A DNA stretch of 31,222 nt from CAZZCP01 sp964653235 (lineage in GTDB: Bacteria > Bdellovibrionota > Bdellovibrionia > Bdellovibrionales > UBA840), in contig CAZZCP010000020.1 of NCBI GenBank assembly GCA_964653235.1, positions 1 to 31,222 on the forward strand, in the 5' to 3' direction. Made by a program: the position numbers and the translations under genes. How positions within the stretch are numbered: position 1 is the stretch's first letter; each line of letters opens with the position of its first letter. The notes under the pieces are model-generated. The model was not told the DNA's origin, ran no database searches, and saw only the letters and a program-made list of their open reading frames with translations. This document shows, one piece after another, positions 6,935 through 15,596 of this stretch.

Positions 6935-9331
6935 CTATTTGGCAATGATATTTAAAATCCGACCTGGTACATAAATGACTTTGCGAATTTCAGCATCAGA
7001 AATTACTGCTTGTACTGATGCCACTTCACCGGCCTTGGCCATGGCCTGTTCTTGGTTCGCTTCTTTGGCGATTTGAATCTCGCCGCGCCTTTTGCCATTG
7101 ACCTGAACACCGATCGTTATTTCATCTTCTTGGCAGTACTTTTCGTCGAATTCAGGCCATTTGGCAACAGATACAAAGCCCTCTTGCCCCAAAAGCTTCC
7201 AAAGCTCTTCACAAAAATGGGGAGCAAAAGGAGCTAAGACTTGTACAAAGCTTAGAGCCGCCGATTTAGGGACTTGTTCTTGCTTGTACATCTCATTAAT
7301 AAAAATCATCATTTGCGAAATGGCGGTGTTGAATCCTAAATTCTCAATGTCATGAGATACTTTTTTGATTGTCTTATGAAGCAGCTTTAAAATCTCTTCT
7401 GTGGGCTCCTTGTCGACTACCTTGACTTGCTCTTCTTCATCGATCAGCAAGCGCCAAATGCGGTCTAAAAAACGGCGAACGCCTTGAATTCCTTGCATCG
7501 ACCATGGTTTGTCTTTTTCTAAAGGACCCATAAACATCTCATACATTCTCAATGAGTCGGCTCCGAGCTCCTCGATCACATCATCGGGATTGATGGTGTT
7601 GCCGCGAGACTTAGACATCTTCTCGCCGTCATCGCCTAAAATCATTCCTTGGTGTACGAGTTTTTGAAAGGGCTCATCGTGGCTGACCATACCAGCATCA
7701 AATAAAACCTTTTGCCAAAAGCGTGAATAGAGCAAATGGCCAACGGTATGCTCAGGCCCACCAATATAAAGATCTACAGGCATCCAATAGTCTTGAGATT
7801 CTTTTGAAAAGGCTTCTACATCATTGTTGGGATCACAATACCTTAAAAAATACCAAGAAGATGCAGCAGAACCAGGCATGGTATCAGTATCTCGAAGGGC
7901 CGTTTTGCCATCTTTGTCTTTATAGTTTAACCATTCTTTATTATTGGCCAAGGGAGAGTCACCTTGATCTGAAGGTTCATAGTTGGCAACCTCTGGCAAT
8001 AAAACTGGGAGTTCATCATTTGGCACCGTCTTGAGGTCTCCTTCTGGGTAATGAAGAATCGGAAAAGGCTCTCCCCAAAATCTTTGACGGCTAAAGAGCC
8101 AATCACGCAATTTGTATTGAATCGATTTTTTACCAAGATTCTTTTCTTCGAGCACCGATATCATTTTGTCGATAGCCGCTTGTTTTTGCATGCCATCGAG
8201 AAACTCAGAGTTTACTAGTTTACCATCTTCGGTAAAAGGTAGCTCGCCTCCCTCTAAAACTCTTTGAATTTTCAAATCAAACTTCTTGGCAAATTCAAAA
8301 TCTCTTTCATCGTGAGCAGGAACACACATAATGGCTCCTGTTCCGTATCCCATAAGAACATAATCAGAGATCCAAATGGGTAATTTTTCATTGCTAAGTG
8401 GGTGACGGGCATAAGCCCCAGTAAAACAACCGGTTTTGTCTTGATTGGCTTGACGGTCAATCTCTGACTTTCTTGAACTCTGATCGATGTATTCTTTAAC
8501 GGCTGCCTCTTGTTCTGGCTTCAATATCTTGAGCACCAATGGGTGCTCTGGAGCAAGAACCATAAAAGTGGCTCCAAAGAGAGTGTCTGGGCGAGTGGTA
8601 AAGATACGAATCTTTTGCTCAAAGTCTTCAATGGCAAAATCAACTTCAGCCCCTACTGATTTTCCAATCCAATTTCTCTGGCCCTCTTTGGTGCGTTCGG
8701 GCCAGTCGATTTTGTCGAGGCCTTCTAAAAGTTTTTCGGCATAATCGGTAATTTTTAGCATCCACTGTTTCATTGGCATGCGTACCACAGGGTGGCCACC
8801 GCGCTCGCTCTTGCCATCAACAACTTCTTCATTGGCGAGAACCGTCTTGAGCGCAGGACACCAGTTCACAGGAACTTCTTTTTGGTAGGCAAGGCCGCGC
8901 TCATAGAGCTTTTTAAAAATAAACTGAGTCCACTTGTAAAATTTAGGGTCGCAAGTAACCACTTCACGCGACCAATCGTAGCTAAAACCTAAAGCTTTGA
9001 GCTGGCGGCGAAAGCTTTCCATCGCCTTATAAGTGGTAACTTCGGGGTGAACACCTGTTTTGATGGCATATTGCTCGGCAGGGAGTCCAAAGGCATCAAA
9101 GCCCATTGGATGGAGAACATTAAATCCCTTGCATCTTTTGTAGCGAGCCAAAATATCGGTAGCGGTGTATCCCTCGGGGTGTCCTACATGAAGACCTGAA
9201 GCAGAGGGGTAGGGAAACATGTCGAGCACATAGTATTTGGGTTTTGAGCTATCCAATTTTGTTTCGAAGACATTTGCCTCTTCCCACTTTTTTTGCCATT
9301 TTGGCTCAATCGACTTGTGATCGTAACTCAT
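6935..9331 (-). CDS. leuS: Leucyl-tRNA synthetase
   Basis: This class I aminoacyl-tRNA synthetase charges tRNA-Leu. The start is the ATG at 9331 (798 residues), giving MSYDHKSIEPKWQKKW, which matches the family N-terminus; AGGAG sits 7 bases upstream at 9339-9343. The HIGH-type motif is HVGH within FPYPSASGLHVGH, and the KMSKS motif is GEKMSKSRGN. The CP1 editing domain lies between, with TTRPDTLFGATFMVLAPEH and the D-rich PAHDERDFEFAKKF loop. The C-terminal anticodon-binding and tail regions are present, so the gene looks complete. It is the first gene of the leuS-speA-antiporter-ung run and is divergent from the esterase at 9455. Confidence 0.98.
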   Translation of the reverse strand: MSYDHKSIEPKWQKKWEEANVFETKLDSSKPKYYVLDMFPYPSASGLHVGHPEGYTATDILARYKRCKGFNVLHPMGFDAFGLPAEQYAIKTGVHPEVTTYKAMESFRRQLKALGFSYDWSREVVTCDPKFYKWTQFIFKKLYERGLAYQKEVPVNWCPALKTVLANEEVVDGKSERGGHPVVRMPMKQWMLKITDYAEKLLEGLDKIDWPERTKEGQRNWIGKSVGAEVDFAIEDFEQKIRIFTTRPDTLFGATFMVLAPEHPLVLKILKPEQEAAVKEYIDQSSRKSEIDRQANQDKTGCFTGAYARHPLSNEKLPIWISDYVLMGYGTGAIMCVPAHDERDFEFAKKFDLKIQRVLEGGELPFTEDGKLVNSEFLDGMQKQAAIDKMISVLEEKNLGKKSIQYKLRDWLFSRQRFWGEPFPILHYPEGDLKTVPNDELPVLLPEVANYEPSDQGDSPLANNKEWLNYKDKDGKTALRDTDTMPGSAASSWYFLRYCDPNNDVEAFSKESQDYWMPVDLYIGGPEHTVGHLLYSRFWQKVLFDAGMVSHDEPFQKLVHQGMILGDDGEKMSKSRGNTINPDDVIEELGADSLRMYEMFMGPLEKDKPWSMQGIQGVRRFLDRIWRLLIDEEEQVKVVDKEPTEEILKLLHKTIKKVSHDIENLGFNTAISQMMIFINEMYKQEQVPKSAALSFVQVLAPFAPHFCEELWKLLGQEGFVSVAKWPEFDEKYCQEDEITIGVQVNGKRRGEIQIAKEANQEQAMAKAGEVASVQAVISDAEIRKVIYVPGRILNIIAK

Positions 9332-9403
9332 TCCTGATCTCCTGAATTTTGACACACTAACCTATGCACTATACGCAGTCAAAAAGCACCTGGCTGAAAA
9401 AAC

Positions 9404-9432
9404 TTTTCATACCTGTCGGGGAGACCTAGAAT
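9404..9432 (+). promoter_or_regulatory. Candidate sigma70 promoter of the esterase gene
   Basis: TTTTCA (9404-9409), a 17-bp spacer, then TAGAAT (9427-9432, 5 of 6 with TATAAT). A start near 9439 would leave a very short leader carrying AGGGGG before the ATG at 9455. Found by eye only. Confidence 0.4.
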
Positions 9433-9454
9433 ATATCTACTCTTAGGGGGAAAT

Positions 9455-10453
9455 ATGACTTGGGTAGAGCAACAGATTCCACGATTGGTAAACTTTGAAA
9501 TTCGAGAGCTCAAACATCAAAGCCAGGCTTTAAAGAAAAATCCACTCAAAGACCCCACTTTGCGCTATCATCCAGTGTTGGTTCCTAAAGAAGAAATTCT
9601 CAATGCACCAGTGGTTCTCATTTTAGCAGGTTTTACTGGCAATGGCCCTAAGTATCTTGGAGCTCGCTCTTTTGAAAAGAACTTTGCCCAACAAATTGAC
9701 CAAGCCTATCAACAAGAACAGGCCCCGCATGCCTACTATATATTTGTTGATGCCTTTAGTTTTTGGGGTGGCTCGCAGTTTGTAAATTCAAAGGCTGTAG
9801 GAAATTATGAGGATTTTATCAAAGATGAACTCTATCAATTGATTCGCAAACATGTATCTCGCGGGCCAATTGCTATTTTTGGCGCCTCCTCTGGTGGCTA
9901 CGGCGCTCTTCATTTGTGTAGTAAATACCCTAAGAAGTTTCCCTATTTGGGGGCTCTTGCACCCGATGCTTTTTTTGAGGCCAATTATTTACCCGATCTC
10001 TATCAAAGCTCGCCCTTTTTAGAGGGGAAAAGCTTCAAATACCTTAAAAACCTTCATTTAGAAGGCAGACTTTTAAATCGAAAAAATGGACACGCATTGA
10101 TCAATTCGATTGGTATGTCAGCTTGTTACTCTCCACAAGGAGAAAAGGGAGAGTTTCACTATCCCATTGATTTAGCTACGGGTTTGATAAGAAACAATAT
10201 ATGGAAGAAGTGGAAAGACAAAGATCCGGTTGTTTTCTTGGGCAAGAGAACGCAGAAACTCAAGCAGCTAAAAGGAGTTTTTTTAGAAGTAGGAAAAAGA
10301 GATGAGTTCTCACTGCAAATGGGATCAAGACAAATTCAAACAATGCTCAAAAAACACAAAGTAAAACATCATTACGAAGAGTTTGAAGGCGGACACTTTG
10401 ATACTTCAGAGAGAAGGCCAAGCTTTCTTATGTGGCTGCAAAAAAACTTATAG
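9455..10453 (+). CDS. Alpha/beta-hydrolase, putative esterase (esterase D-like)
   Basis: This 332-residue protein has no evident signal peptide and is probably cytoplasmic. The fold signature is the nucleophile elbow GASSGG (G143-A-S145-S-G147) after a strand PIAIF. A likely acid is D283 in VGKRDEF and the likely base is H314 in GGHFD, in the correct order for a catalytic triad. The region LILAGFTGNG supplies an oxyanion-type loop. This matches the putative esterase (esterase D/antigen 85-like) group, which hydrolyses small acyl esters or S-formylglutathione, but the substrate is unknown. AGGGGG precedes the ATG. The 3' end overlaps the convergent ggt by 6 bp. Confidence 0.85.
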   Translation: MTWVEQQIPRLVNFEIRELKHQSQALKKNPLKDPTLRYHPVLVPKEEILNAPVVLILAGFTGNGPKYLGARSFEKNFAQQIDQAYQQEQAPHAYYIFVDAFSFWGGSQFVNSKAVGNYEDFIKDELYQLIRKHVSRGPIAIFGASSGGYGALHLCSKYPKKFPYLGALAPDAFFEANYLPDLYQSSPFLEGKSFKYLKNLHLEGRLLNRKNGHALINSIGMSACYSPQGEKGEFHYPIDLATGLIRNNIWKKWKDKDPVVFLGKRTQKLKQLKGVFLEVGKRDEFSLQMGSRQIQTMLKKHKVKHHYEEFEGGHFDTSERRPSFLMWLQKNL

Positions 10454-12086
10454 GCCTCCGGCTGCGCCTTCACCACGATTGTCAAAGGCTCCCTCTAAAA
10501 GTCCTTCTTCGGTTCTTGAAACAGCGTAGACTCGAGCCGAATATTTTGAAACCTCGACTTTATGTCCTTTTCTCTTTAGTGCCGTTATGACTTCTGGACT
10601 CATACGATGGGGCCGAACACGAATTTGATGTGGCAAGTATTGATGGTGCACTCTAGGAGCCTGAATTGCTTCATCGAGGCTAAATCCCCTTAAAAGGTAG
10701 CGATAGATCGTTTGGTAAACTGCCGAAATAATCATGGGGCCCCCTGGAGCGCCAATGGCTAAACGAGTCTCTCCATCTNNNNNNNNNNGTGGGGGTCATC
10801 GAACTCAGTGGTCTTTTGCCGGCTTCAACCACATTTCCTAAGCCTTGTATCAAGCCAAATTGATTGGCAACACCTGGTTGTGTAGTAAAATCATCGATTT
10901 CATTATTTAAGGCGATACCAAATTTTTTACTTACAACACCAGAACCAAAGCTACCATTTAAAGTGATTGTCATACTGACGGCATTTCCCTCTTTATCGAC
11001 CACAGAAAGGTGAGTGGTTTCGGTACTTTCTTTAACCGCTTGGGCTTCTTTCAGAGGTTTGATTTCAAGACTTTTTGCCAGAGAAATACTATTTTTTAAA
11101 CGATCAATATAATCATTTGATAAGAGCATATCGAGAGGGTTTTTGTGAAAGTCGGGATCACCTAGCAGACTTCGGCCACGATAACTTCTAGATAAAATTT
11201 CAGCGATCAAATGCATTTCGGTAGCGCTCAAAGCTTCGTATTTTGTTAAATTCATTACTTCAGTTAAATCAAGAGCATTAAAGAGAACGACTCCGCCACT
11301 ACTAGGCGGAGGCATGCTATAGAACTTGTAGCCAAAGATCTCTTTTTCTAAAGCTTTTCGCCATTTTACTTGATAGGTTTTTAAATCTTCTAAGCTCATT
11401 AAACCTTGGCTTTCACTGACTGTTTGTACGATGTCTTTTGCCACAATTCCTTCATAAAAGGCTTTTGGTCCATGAATTTGCATCTGTCGCAAAACAAAGC
11501 CCAATTTTCGTTGCTTTAACATATCGCCCGGTCGGTAAGCTTTGCCGTCTTTGTAGAAAAACTTTTTTGCAGCAGTCGTAAACTCAGAGTCTTTGAGCTC
11601 AATTCTTTTTGATAGCTCTCCACTGACGGCAAAGCCATTTTCGGCTCTCTGTATGGCGGGTTCTATGACTTTTCTCCACTTTATCTTGCCATATTTTTTA
11701 TGAAGCTCGTAAAGTCCCAAGGGAATTCCGGGTACACCAATCGATAGGCCACCTACTTTAGAGTCCTGACTATCTCTGCCGGCAAAACTGTCTTTGTTCA
11801 TTTTCTTGGGTGCCGTTTCGCGAAAGTCGATGACTTCGACTTTGTCTTTGATGCGAACTAAGGCAAAACCACCTCCACCCAAGGCGGCAAAGTATGGGTT
11901 GGTCACTGCCATATCGAGTGCCGCAGCAATGGATACATCGACAGCGTTTCCCCCTTCTTTAGCAATCTCCCTAGCGGTTTCTACGGCATAGGGTGAGGCT
12001 AGCGAAATCATCATGTTTTGGGTTTTTTGGCTAACAGCAAAGCAAAAACAAGAGTAAAGAAATAAAAAAAGGCCTATGATTTTCAT
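10448..12086 (-). CDS. ggt: Gamma-glutamyltransferase (interrupted by a 10-N gap)
   Basis: This periplasmic Ntn-hydrolase cleaves and transfers gamma-glutamyl groups, for example from glutathione. A signal peptide (MKIIGLFLFLYSCFCFA) is followed by the family start NMMISLASPYAVETA. The autoprocessing/catalytic threonine is the first Thr of TTHLSVVD, which begins the small subunit. The substrate-binding motifs GKRPLSSMTP and GAPGGPMI both occur but fall on either side of the Ns at 10779-10788. The two halves are in different frames only because the placeholder is 10 bases long. The missing length must be a multiple of 3; 12 bases (T-x-x-x-K-DG) would fit homologs. I therefore call one intact gene, not a pseudogene. 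Its start codon lies inside a terminator-like hairpin. The last 6 bp overlap the convergent esterase gene. Confidence 0.93.
10779..10788. other. Assembly gap (10 N) inside ggt
   Basis: Ten Ns fall between the codons for SSMTPT and DGETRLAIGAPGG. Ten is not compatible with reading on in frame, so the number is a placeholder. Confidence 0.95.
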
Positions 12087-12091
12087 AGGCC
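12061..12091 (-). terminator. Intrinsic terminator that contains the ggt start codon
   Basis: On the minus strand GGCCTATGA (12091-12083), loop AAA, TCATAGGCC (12079-12071) form a perfect 9-bp stem, followed by seven Ts, A, TT. This is a textbook terminator for the acidic protein gene ending at 12124. The left arm contains the ATG (12086-12084) of ggt, and the T-tract encodes the hydrophobic signal-peptide core. It may therefore also act as an attenuator or a start-codon-sequestering hairpin for ggt. Confidence 0.75.
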
Positions 12092-12123
12092 CAGTCTACA
12101 AATTCGCCAACTAAAGTCACGAA

Positions 12124-12717
12124 TTAATCGAAATCAGCAATTTTCGCACTAGCCGCTTTTGCTTTTTCAGAAACATTGTGAGCCGCAGAACTTAAAATTT
12201 CTGCATCTTCTTCTGATGCTTTCTTAACATCTTGCTCTTCTTGAACCACAGTTGCTTCTTCGACATTGGCCGCTGTGAAATTTATATCATCTTCCTCTTC
12301 TTCTTCGAGTAGAGAAGGAGCCGATTCAAATTCATCTTCTTGCGATTCGGAGGGAGTTTCTTTTGGTTTGAGAAAATCTCGCCTCATTCTATCAATGTTT
12401 TCAACTTGCTCTGTAAATTTTGTATTGGGAACCTCTTTGAGCTGGTCGAAAACTTGATCGGTGATTTTATGATTCAAAACCTGTTTGACGTAAGATTGCA
12501 CAATGGGATTATCGACAGTGGTTTTTGCAAACTGACGTAAATTATTTTCAATCTGTCTGCGGTTGTCGACAAGACTCTTTGAAGCATCGATCACATTTTT
12601 TCTGAGTTTATTGGGATCTAGTTTTTGAGAGATATCCATTTCTAAAATATCTTTGGCTATTTTGTTTTCTTTAATTTTAGTGCGCCATTCGCGAAACATT
12701 GGACGAAAATCAGGCAT
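12124..12717 (-). CDS. Acidic, helical hypothetical protein
   Basis: This 197-residue protein has no signal peptide or membrane segment. GGGAGGAATT precedes the ATG, a strong ribosome binding site. The N-terminal ~115 residues are Lys/Asp/Gln-rich and predicted helical (FREWRTKIKENKIAKDIL, VDNRRQIENNLRQFAKTTV). The C-terminal ~80 residues are highly acidic with a run EEEEEDD and then an Ala/Ser/Lys-rich end. The look is of a cytoplasmic coiled or chaperone/adaptor-like protein; I recognise no family. Upstream it faces the divergent trmB region. Downstream its terminator hairpin overlaps the beginning of ggt, so the two genes are in line but probably partly uncoupled. Confidence 0.75.
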   Translation of the reverse strand: MPDFRPMFREWRTKIKENKIAKDILEMDISQKLDPNKLRKNVIDASKSLVDNRRQIENNLRQFAKTTVDNPIVQSYVKQVLNHKITDQVFDQLKEVPNTKFTEQVENIDRMRRDFLKPKETPSESQEDEFESAPSLLEEEEEDDINFTAANVEEATVVQEEQDVKKASEEDAEILSSAAHNVSEKAKAASAKIADFD

Positions 12718-13059
12718 AATTCCTCCCCATTTAAAAAGTATAACGTGAAATTTCTTGTAAAGATAGTGGGTTGTTTATGGCATGTTGAGCTTTCCTATTC
12801 TATTACGACCTGCAGCTTATCCCTCATTTAAGATGTGCTCGATTTTTAGCTTTTGCGAGCTGGCTTTGGCCAATCTCAGAGTTTCAAAATTGCACTATTC
12901 TTAAATAAAAGCGAGCTCTAAGCCCTTTTAACGAAGATGAAAACTCAATACAGCCCAAGGATCTCGGCACTTTACAATATTTTCACAAGCAATTCTAACA
13001 GATTGAAAGTCTACATCACAAGATTGAAGCCTTTGCTCTTTCTTGCTATGGAGCATTGC
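12718..13059. other. Divergent intergenic region, no gene supported
   Basis: This 342-bp stretch lies between the acidic protein gene and the chosen trmB start. A plus-strand frame extends upstream from trmB to an ATG at 12937, but those 41 codons have no ribosome binding site and do not look like the TrmB N-terminus. A TTATACT on the minus strand near 12740 could be a -10 for the acidic gene, without a well-placed -35. I see no RNA gene or repeat. Confidence 0.5.
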
Positions 13060-13761
13060 ATGAAACTCGACACCAATAAAGTCAGCCGCACCCGCGATTT
13101 ACCAAAGCCTAATCTCTACGCAAAAGCTCTGATCAATGAGAATCTTGAGTTCAATTACGATGAAGAAAAATGCCTAGAGTTTAAAGCGAAGTGGCGGCAA
13201 GAGTCTTTTGGCGTAAGTGTAGATACCCCAATGGATTTAGAAATTGGCACAGGCAATGGCTTTCATTTTGCCCATTATGTGCAGCAAAATCCCGATCGTA
13301 GAGTTCTGGGGCTTGAGCTTAAATACAAACCTCTAATTCAAAGTGTAAAGCGCTGTTTGCGAAATGCTTCTACAAATTTTCGCATGCTTCGCTATTCGGC
13401 CAATTATATTGAAGATCTTTTTGCTGATGAAGAGCTCGACAATGTCTTTATTCATTTTCCAGATCCTTGGGGAAAGGAGAGACAGCAAAAACATCGCCTA
13501 TTACAGGCCTGCTTTTTTCAAAGTCTTTATCGTTTGCAAAGGCCTGGTAGCTTTGTTGAATTTAAAACCGACCATCAGGAGTATTTTGAGTTTGTTTTAC
13601 AAGAGCTAAAAGGGAGTCCTTATATTGTAACTCGAAAGACCTTTGATTTGCACAATTCAGAATGGGCATCACAAAACTTTCAAACTCACTTTGAGAAACT
13701 CTGGACTTCAAAAGGCTTAAAAAGTCATATGTTGCGACTCGAAAAAAAGCCTCACCAATAG
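13060..13761 (+). CDS. trmB: tRNA (guanine-N7-)-methyltransferase
   Basis: This SAM-dependent enzyme makes m7G46 in the tRNA variable loop. The start is taken at the ATG at 13060 (233 residues) because GGAG ends 6 bases before it. Upstream in-frame ATGs at 13048 and 12937 lack such a site. Motif I is LEIGTGNGFH (SAM binding), followed by VLGLELKYKP. The diagnostic TrmB motif is HFPDPWGKERQQKHRLL, and VEFKTDHQEYF follows, the usual substrate-binding T-D pair. The gene is complete. It converges on the ferredoxin gene with a 10-bp 3' overlap. Confidence 0.95.
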   Translation: MKLDTNKVSRTRDLPKPNLYAKALINENLEFNYDEEKCLEFKAKWRQESFGVSVDTPMDLEIGTGNGFHFAHYVQQNPDRRVLGLELKYKPLIQSVKRCLRNASTNFRMLRYSANYIEDLFADEELDNVFIHFPDPWGKERQQKHRLLQACFFQSLYRLQRPGSFVEFKTDHQEYFEFVLQELKGSPYIVTRKTFDLHNSEWASQNFQTHFEKLWTSKGLKSHMLRLEKKPHQ

Positions 13762-14039
13762 GGAGCATCTACAGTGATATCGCCTTCTATCTGGCAAGCA
13801 CAAGCAAATCTCTGATTTGGTTTTAGCTCTTTGATCTCTGCCATATCGCGCTCATCTTCAGAGGGGCGACTGAGGTGAAAAGAATTGTCTACAACTTCAA
13901 TAGCACACTTGCCACAGACCAATTGCCCTTTGCAGCTACTAGCTACAGGAATACCATTGTCAACCAAAGCCTGCATGAGATTGGAACCCGCTTCGACTTC
14001 GATAATTTTTGAGTTTTTGGCAAATGAAACTTTAGGCAT
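13752..14039 (-). CDS. 2Fe-2S ferredoxin (adrenodoxin type)
   Basis: This 95-residue soluble ferredoxin binds a [2Fe-2S] cluster. Ligands follow the adrenodoxin/Isc spacing: C36-x5-C42-x2-C45 (SCKGQLVCGKC), with a fourth Cys near the end in FACACQI, where C82 directly before QI is the expected ligand and C80 is extra. The C-terminus ITVDAPYW is typical. It is likely an electron carrier for iron-sulfur assembly or an oxygenase/reductase partner; no isc genes are nearby. AAAGAG precedes the ATG. It is divergent from trxB across a 117-bp region and overlaps trmB by 10 bp at the 3' ends. Confidence 0.92.
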   Translation of the reverse strand: MPKVSFAKNSKIIEVEAGSNLMQALVDNGIPVASSCKGQLVCGKCAIEVVDNSFHLSRPSEDERDMAEIKELKPNQRFACACQIEGDITVDAPYW

Positions 14040-14101
14040 CTCTTTGCTCTATACTTCTCGGCTGGATTTTCCAACTCAGGACGCAGTGTATTAGCATAGA
14101 G

Positions 14102-14136
14102 AGAACTACAAGGGATCAACCAAATCTGATAGTTCT
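14102..14136. promoter_or_regulatory. Inverted repeat in the ferredoxin/trxB divergent region
   Basis: AGAACTA (14102-14108) and TAGTTCT (14130-14136) are perfect inverted 7-mers separated by 21 bp, 20 bp before the trxB start. This could be an operator or a leader hairpin. A chance occurrence is possible. Confidence 0.25.
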
Positions 14137-14156
14137 TTAGAATTCTGGGAGGAAAA

Positions 14157-15086
14157 ATGTCAGTAGAAAAAGTGATAATTATAGGTTCGGGACCTGCAGG
14201 TTATACAGCAGCTCTTTATACCGCACGCGCCAATCTTAAGCCTCTTATGATTCAAGGAGAAGAAGTTGGTGGGCAATTGATGACCACTACCGATGTAGAA
14301 AATTATCCAGGGTTCCAAGATGGAATTACTGGCCCTGAAATGATGGATATTTTTCGCAAACAAGCCGAGCGTTTTGGAACTCGTTATATTTCTAAGTTTG
14401 TCAGCAAAGTCGATTTTTCACAGAAACCCTTTAAAGTTTGGATTGGCGATGAAGAGTATCAATCAGAGTCTGTCATTGTTGCTACAGGTGCCACAGCAAA
14501 ACTATTGAATATTCCGTCAGAGAAAACCTATTGGGGTAAGGGCATAAGTGCTTGTGCAACCTGCGACGGAGCTTTTTTTCGCGACGTCAATGTAGCCGTA
14601 ATAGGAGGTGGAGATACGGCTATGGAAGAAGCTCTTTTTCTTACCCGCTATGCAACTAAGGTCTACGTGGTTCATCGACGTGATGAATTTCGTGCCTCTA
14701 AAATTATGGCAGATCGCGTGAAAGCCCACGACAAAATTGAGATTCTCTGGAACAAAGTGGTCGATAGCTATGATGGCGACCAAACTGGCCTAAAAGCTTT
14801 GAATCTCAAAGACACAGTCAATGGCGATACTTTAAAAATTGATGTAGAGGGTGCTTTTGTAGCCATTGGCCATAAACCGAATACAGATATCTTTAAAGGT
14901 ATTCTAGATATGCATGAGAATGGTTACCTTAAGACTCAGCCCGACTCAACTTACACCAATGTTGAAGGTGTATTTGCATGTGGTGATGTACAAGATCAAA
15001 CATACAGGCAGGCGATTACCGCAGCGGGTACTGGCTGCATGGCGGCGATCGATGCTGAACGTTGGCTTGAAGCAAAAGGTTTGTAA
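14157..15086 (+). CDS. trxB: Thioredoxin-disulfide reductase
   Basis: This FAD enzyme passes electrons from NADPH to thioredoxin in the cytoplasm. Its 309 residues match the low-molecular-weight bacterial type. Features in order are the FAD-binding GSGPAGYTAAL (about residues 10-20), the redox-active C133-A-T-C136 in CATCDGAFF, the NADPH-binding GGGDTAMEEA with the HRRDEFRAS phosphate-recognition loop, and the C-terminal FAD motif GVFACGDVQDQTYRQA. GGGAGG lies 5 bases before the ATG. A receiver-domain gene follows after 15 bp, so the two are probably co-transcribed. Confidence 0.97.
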   Translation: MSVEKVIIIGSGPAGYTAALYTARANLKPLMIQGEEVGGQLMTTTDVENYPGFQDGITGPEMMDIFRKQAERFGTRYISKFVSKVDFSQKPFKVWIGDEEYQSESVIVATGATAKLLNIPSEKTYWGKGISACATCDGAFFRDVNVAVIGGGDTAMEEALFLTRYATKVYVVHRRDEFRASKIMADRVKAHDKIEILWNKVVDSYDGDQTGLKALNLKDTVNGDTLKIDVEGAFVAIGHKPNTDIFKGILDMHENGYLKTQPDSTYTNVEGVFACGDVQDQTYRQAITAAGTGCMAAIDAERWLEAKGL

Positions 15087-15101
15087 GTATCTTAAGTCAG
15101 G

Positions 15102-15596
15102 ATGACGAAAAAGATGGATACAAAGGATTTTGTTCAAAAAATAGAATCTTTGGCAAAAGAGCGAATTCGCCAAACCTCTGTGGTTGAGCTAGATAGTTTT
15201 CGATCAATGAATCAAAAGCAGTATATTCCCTGTATTTTGGTGATTGATGATGACCCAGTGGTTCGCTCTTCACTTGAAAGGCTATTAGAAAAAGCAGGCT
15301 ACAAAGTATTGCTGGCTGAAGATGCTCGCGAGCTAGCTCGGGTGATTGAAGATCGCGCCGTCGATTTGATTATTCTCGATATAGGGCTGCCTTGGATCAA
15401 TGGTTTTGAATTGGCCGAAATGATGAAAGAAAATCGCGATCTCAATCAGATTCCACTGATCTTTTTGTCGGGTAAGACTGATCTTGAAGATGTAAAGCGA
15501 GGCTTTGCAGTAGGGGCCTCTGACTATATTAAGAAGCCCTTTGATATTCATGAATTGCTCAAGACTGTAAAGACGCTTTTAGATTTGAATTCTTAG
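15102..15596 (+). CDS. Single-domain response regulator (receiver only)
   Basis: This 164-residue protein has residues 43-160 forming a complete CheY-type receiver. It carries the acidic pair D49/D50, phospho-acceptor D93 in ILDIGLP, switch Ser in FLSG, and the conserved Lys before Pro in YIKKPF. There is no output domain. An N-terminal extension of about 40 polar, helical residues is unusual for a stand-alone receiver and may be a docking segment. An internal ATG at 15114 is an alternative start. The gene lies 15 bp after trxB. No histidine kinase is in the window, so partner and output are unknown. The TAG stop coincides with the edge of a family B palindrome. Confidence 0.9.
   Translation: MTKKMDTKDFVQKIESLAKERIRQTSVVELDSFRSMNQKQYIPCILVIDDDPVVRSSLERLLEKAGYKVLLAEDARELARVIEDRAVDLIILDIGLPWINGFELAEMMKENRDLNQIPLIFLSGKTDLEDVKRGFAVGASDYIKKPFDIHELLKTVKTLLDLNS

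Noticed and set aside
6925..6945. TTG start of speA overlapping leuS by 11 bp
   Set aside because: The ATG at 6924 has GAGG at the right distance and needs no rare start codon.
10680..10735. Frameshifted ggt pseudogene
   Set aside because: The frame change coincides exactly with the N10 placeholder and both halves have intact family motifs, so it is a gap-length artefact.
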